A stretch of DNA of 5,537 nt from positions 1-5,537 of the forward strand of contig JBFHKO010000170.1 in assembly GCA_041595355.1 (NCBI GenBank), read 5' to 3'. The notes below the pieces were generated by a model that saw only the letters and a list, made by a program, of their open reading frames with translations, did not search any database and was not told the DNA's origin. The translations under genes were made by a program, and so were the position numbers. The stretch is from JBFHKO01 sp041595355 (GTDB taxonomy: Bacteria > Pseudomonadota > Gammaproteobacteria > Enterobacterales > Aeromonadaceae). Each line of letters starts with the position of its first letter. Within the stretch, counting starts at the first letter, position 1. This document shows, piece after piece, positions 4,766 through 5,537 of this stretch.

Positions 4766-5537
4766 ATGTATCTGGAAAGAGTGGAGATCAGCGGATTTCG
4801 GGGCCTCAAGAAGCTGTCCATCAACTTTCAGCAGATCACCGCCCTGATCGGTGAAAACGCCTGGGGTAAAACCAGCTTGCTGCGGGCTCTCTGGTGTCTG
4901 TTGGGGCAGGACGAAGTGCCCTACCAGTTTGTGGCGGACGATTTTTACCGCCCCGAAGCGGGGGCCCCGGAGGCGGAGCCTCGGCTGGAGATCATCCTCA
5001 CCTTTCGCGAATACAAAGCCGACATGTGCCAGCACTCACAGCGGCTGGCACGGCTGGCGCCGGTCTGGGTGAAACATCGAGATCGCCTGCATCGCATCCA
5101 TTATCGGGCGGCGGCGGCCCTGCTGGAGGGAGAGCTGGTGGTCTCCGAGCATGGCTTCATGGATGCGTTGGGTCACGTCATGACGCTGGAGAGCACCGAA
5201 CACTATATTCACCTGCTGATGCTGATGAATCCGGTATTGCGGCTGCGGGATGCCCGGGCGGCCCGGGGCGGCCGCCAGTTACTGGGCAACGGCTGGGAGG
5301 CGAGTCTGAGTCACCTTGCGGATACCCTGCTGGGCGCCCCCCAGAGCGCGGAGCCCGAGGAGGTCGATGCCGGCCTGGAGGCGGTCCGTCATCTGATGGA
5401 CCACTACCTGACCAGTGTGCCGCCGATACGGGCGCGGCCACGCAGTCAGCGGGACATTGCCACCCGGCCGGCGAGCCTGCGGGGGCTCAGCAACCTGAGT
5501 GAGCTGGTGCGCTGCGGCGATAGCCAGACCACGCAAC
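4766..5537 (+). CDS. ybjD: OLD-family ATP-dependent endonuclease/ATPase YbjD, N-terminal part (runs off window)
   Basis: The frame is open from ATG 4766 to the window end: 257 codons plus one base. The start MYLERVEISGFRGLKKLSI corresponds to E. coli YbjD MILERVEIVGFRG. The P-loop is GENAWGKTS (29-37), with Lys35 and Thr36, and its odd Ala-Trp is shared with E. coli YbjD. Further shared blocks are DDFYRP (58-63), LEIILTFRE (74-82), HRIHYR (109-114) and VLRLRDAR (157-164). OLD-family proteins join an SMC/ABC-like ATPase to a C-terminal TOPRIM nuclease. Only the N-terminal ATPase lobe is visible; signature motif, Walker B and TOPRIM would lie beyond the edge (E. coli protein about 550 aa). YbjD's cellular role is not established; some OLD relatives act in phage defence, but no partner gene is seen here. 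The Shine-Dalgarno is weak (GGGTGG region), so expression may be low or coupled. Homology fixes the start. Confidence 0.93.
   Translation, partial: MYLERVEISGFRGLKKLSINFQQITALIGENAWGKTSLLRALWCLLGQDEVPYQFVADDFYRPEAGAPEAEPRLEIILTFREYKADMCQHSQRLARLAPVWVKHRDRLHRIHYRAAAALLEGELVVSEHGFMDALGHVMTLESTEHYIHLLMLMNPVLRLRDARAARGGRQLLGNGWEASLSHLADTLLGAPQSAEPEEVDAGLEAVRHLMDHYLTSVPPIRARPRSQRDIATRPASLRGLSNLSELVRCGDSQTTQ

Noticed and set aside
4894..5502. 202-codon + strand frame overlapping ybjD in another frame
   Set aside because: It is Gly/Ala/Pro-rich with no motif, and the ybjD frame over the same bases carries a clear P-loop and conserved blocks.

Overview
The window looks like a core chromosomal region of an Aeromonas-like gammaproteobacterium. 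The left part has the arrangement rmf(+) / fabA(-) / lonH(-), which as I recall matches the layout in Escherichia coli. All recognised proteins are clearly gammaproteobacterial in type, and the coding regions are GC-rich. Genus is inferred from general appearance only. I see no phage, insertion sequence, CRISPR array, tRNA or rRNA.

Layout. (1) Bases 1-163 are the 3' end of rmf (ribosome modulation factor) on the + strand; the start is cut off by the window edge. (2) A perfect 11-bp hairpin at 183-210 terminates both rmf and the convergent fabA. (3) fabA (234-779, -) makes the dehydratase/isomerase that begins unsaturated fatty acid synthesis. (4) A perfect 10-bp-arm palindrome at 832-855 lies inside a plausible fabA promoter and covers the lonH stop codon. 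It resembles the FabR class of operator. (5) lonH (851-2851, -) is a Lon-family serine protease with an intact Ser/Lys dyad but a degenerate AAA module. (6) An AT-rich divergent intergenic region (2880-3303) holds two inverted repeats, a good sigma-70 promoter and a foldable leader. (7) This leads to a 40-codon gene (3304-3426, +) with a near-perfect Shine-Dalgarno and its own terminator (3552-3577). I do not recognise its product. (8) yfcA (3833-4606, +), a TSUP/TauE-family membrane transporter, has its own promoter and a GC-rich leader of about 170 nt with competing hairpins. (9) After a 159-bp gap with another hairpin cluster comes the first 257 codons of ybjD (4766-end, +), an OLD-family ATPase/nuclease.

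How they fit together. RMF (stationary-phase ribosome hibernation), FabA (membrane lipid unsaturation) and LonH (proteolysis) form a conserved housekeeping neighbourhood. fabA can be read from its own promoter and probably also by read-through from lonH, because no terminator separates them. The right half (small gene, yfcA, ybjD) is a series of separate + strand units with no evident shared pathway. I found no clearly new multi-gene system. The most novel-looking elements are the 40-aa protein gene with its leader, the operator-like palindromes, the yfcA leader, and a degenerate 25-nt sequence repeated on both sides of yfcA.
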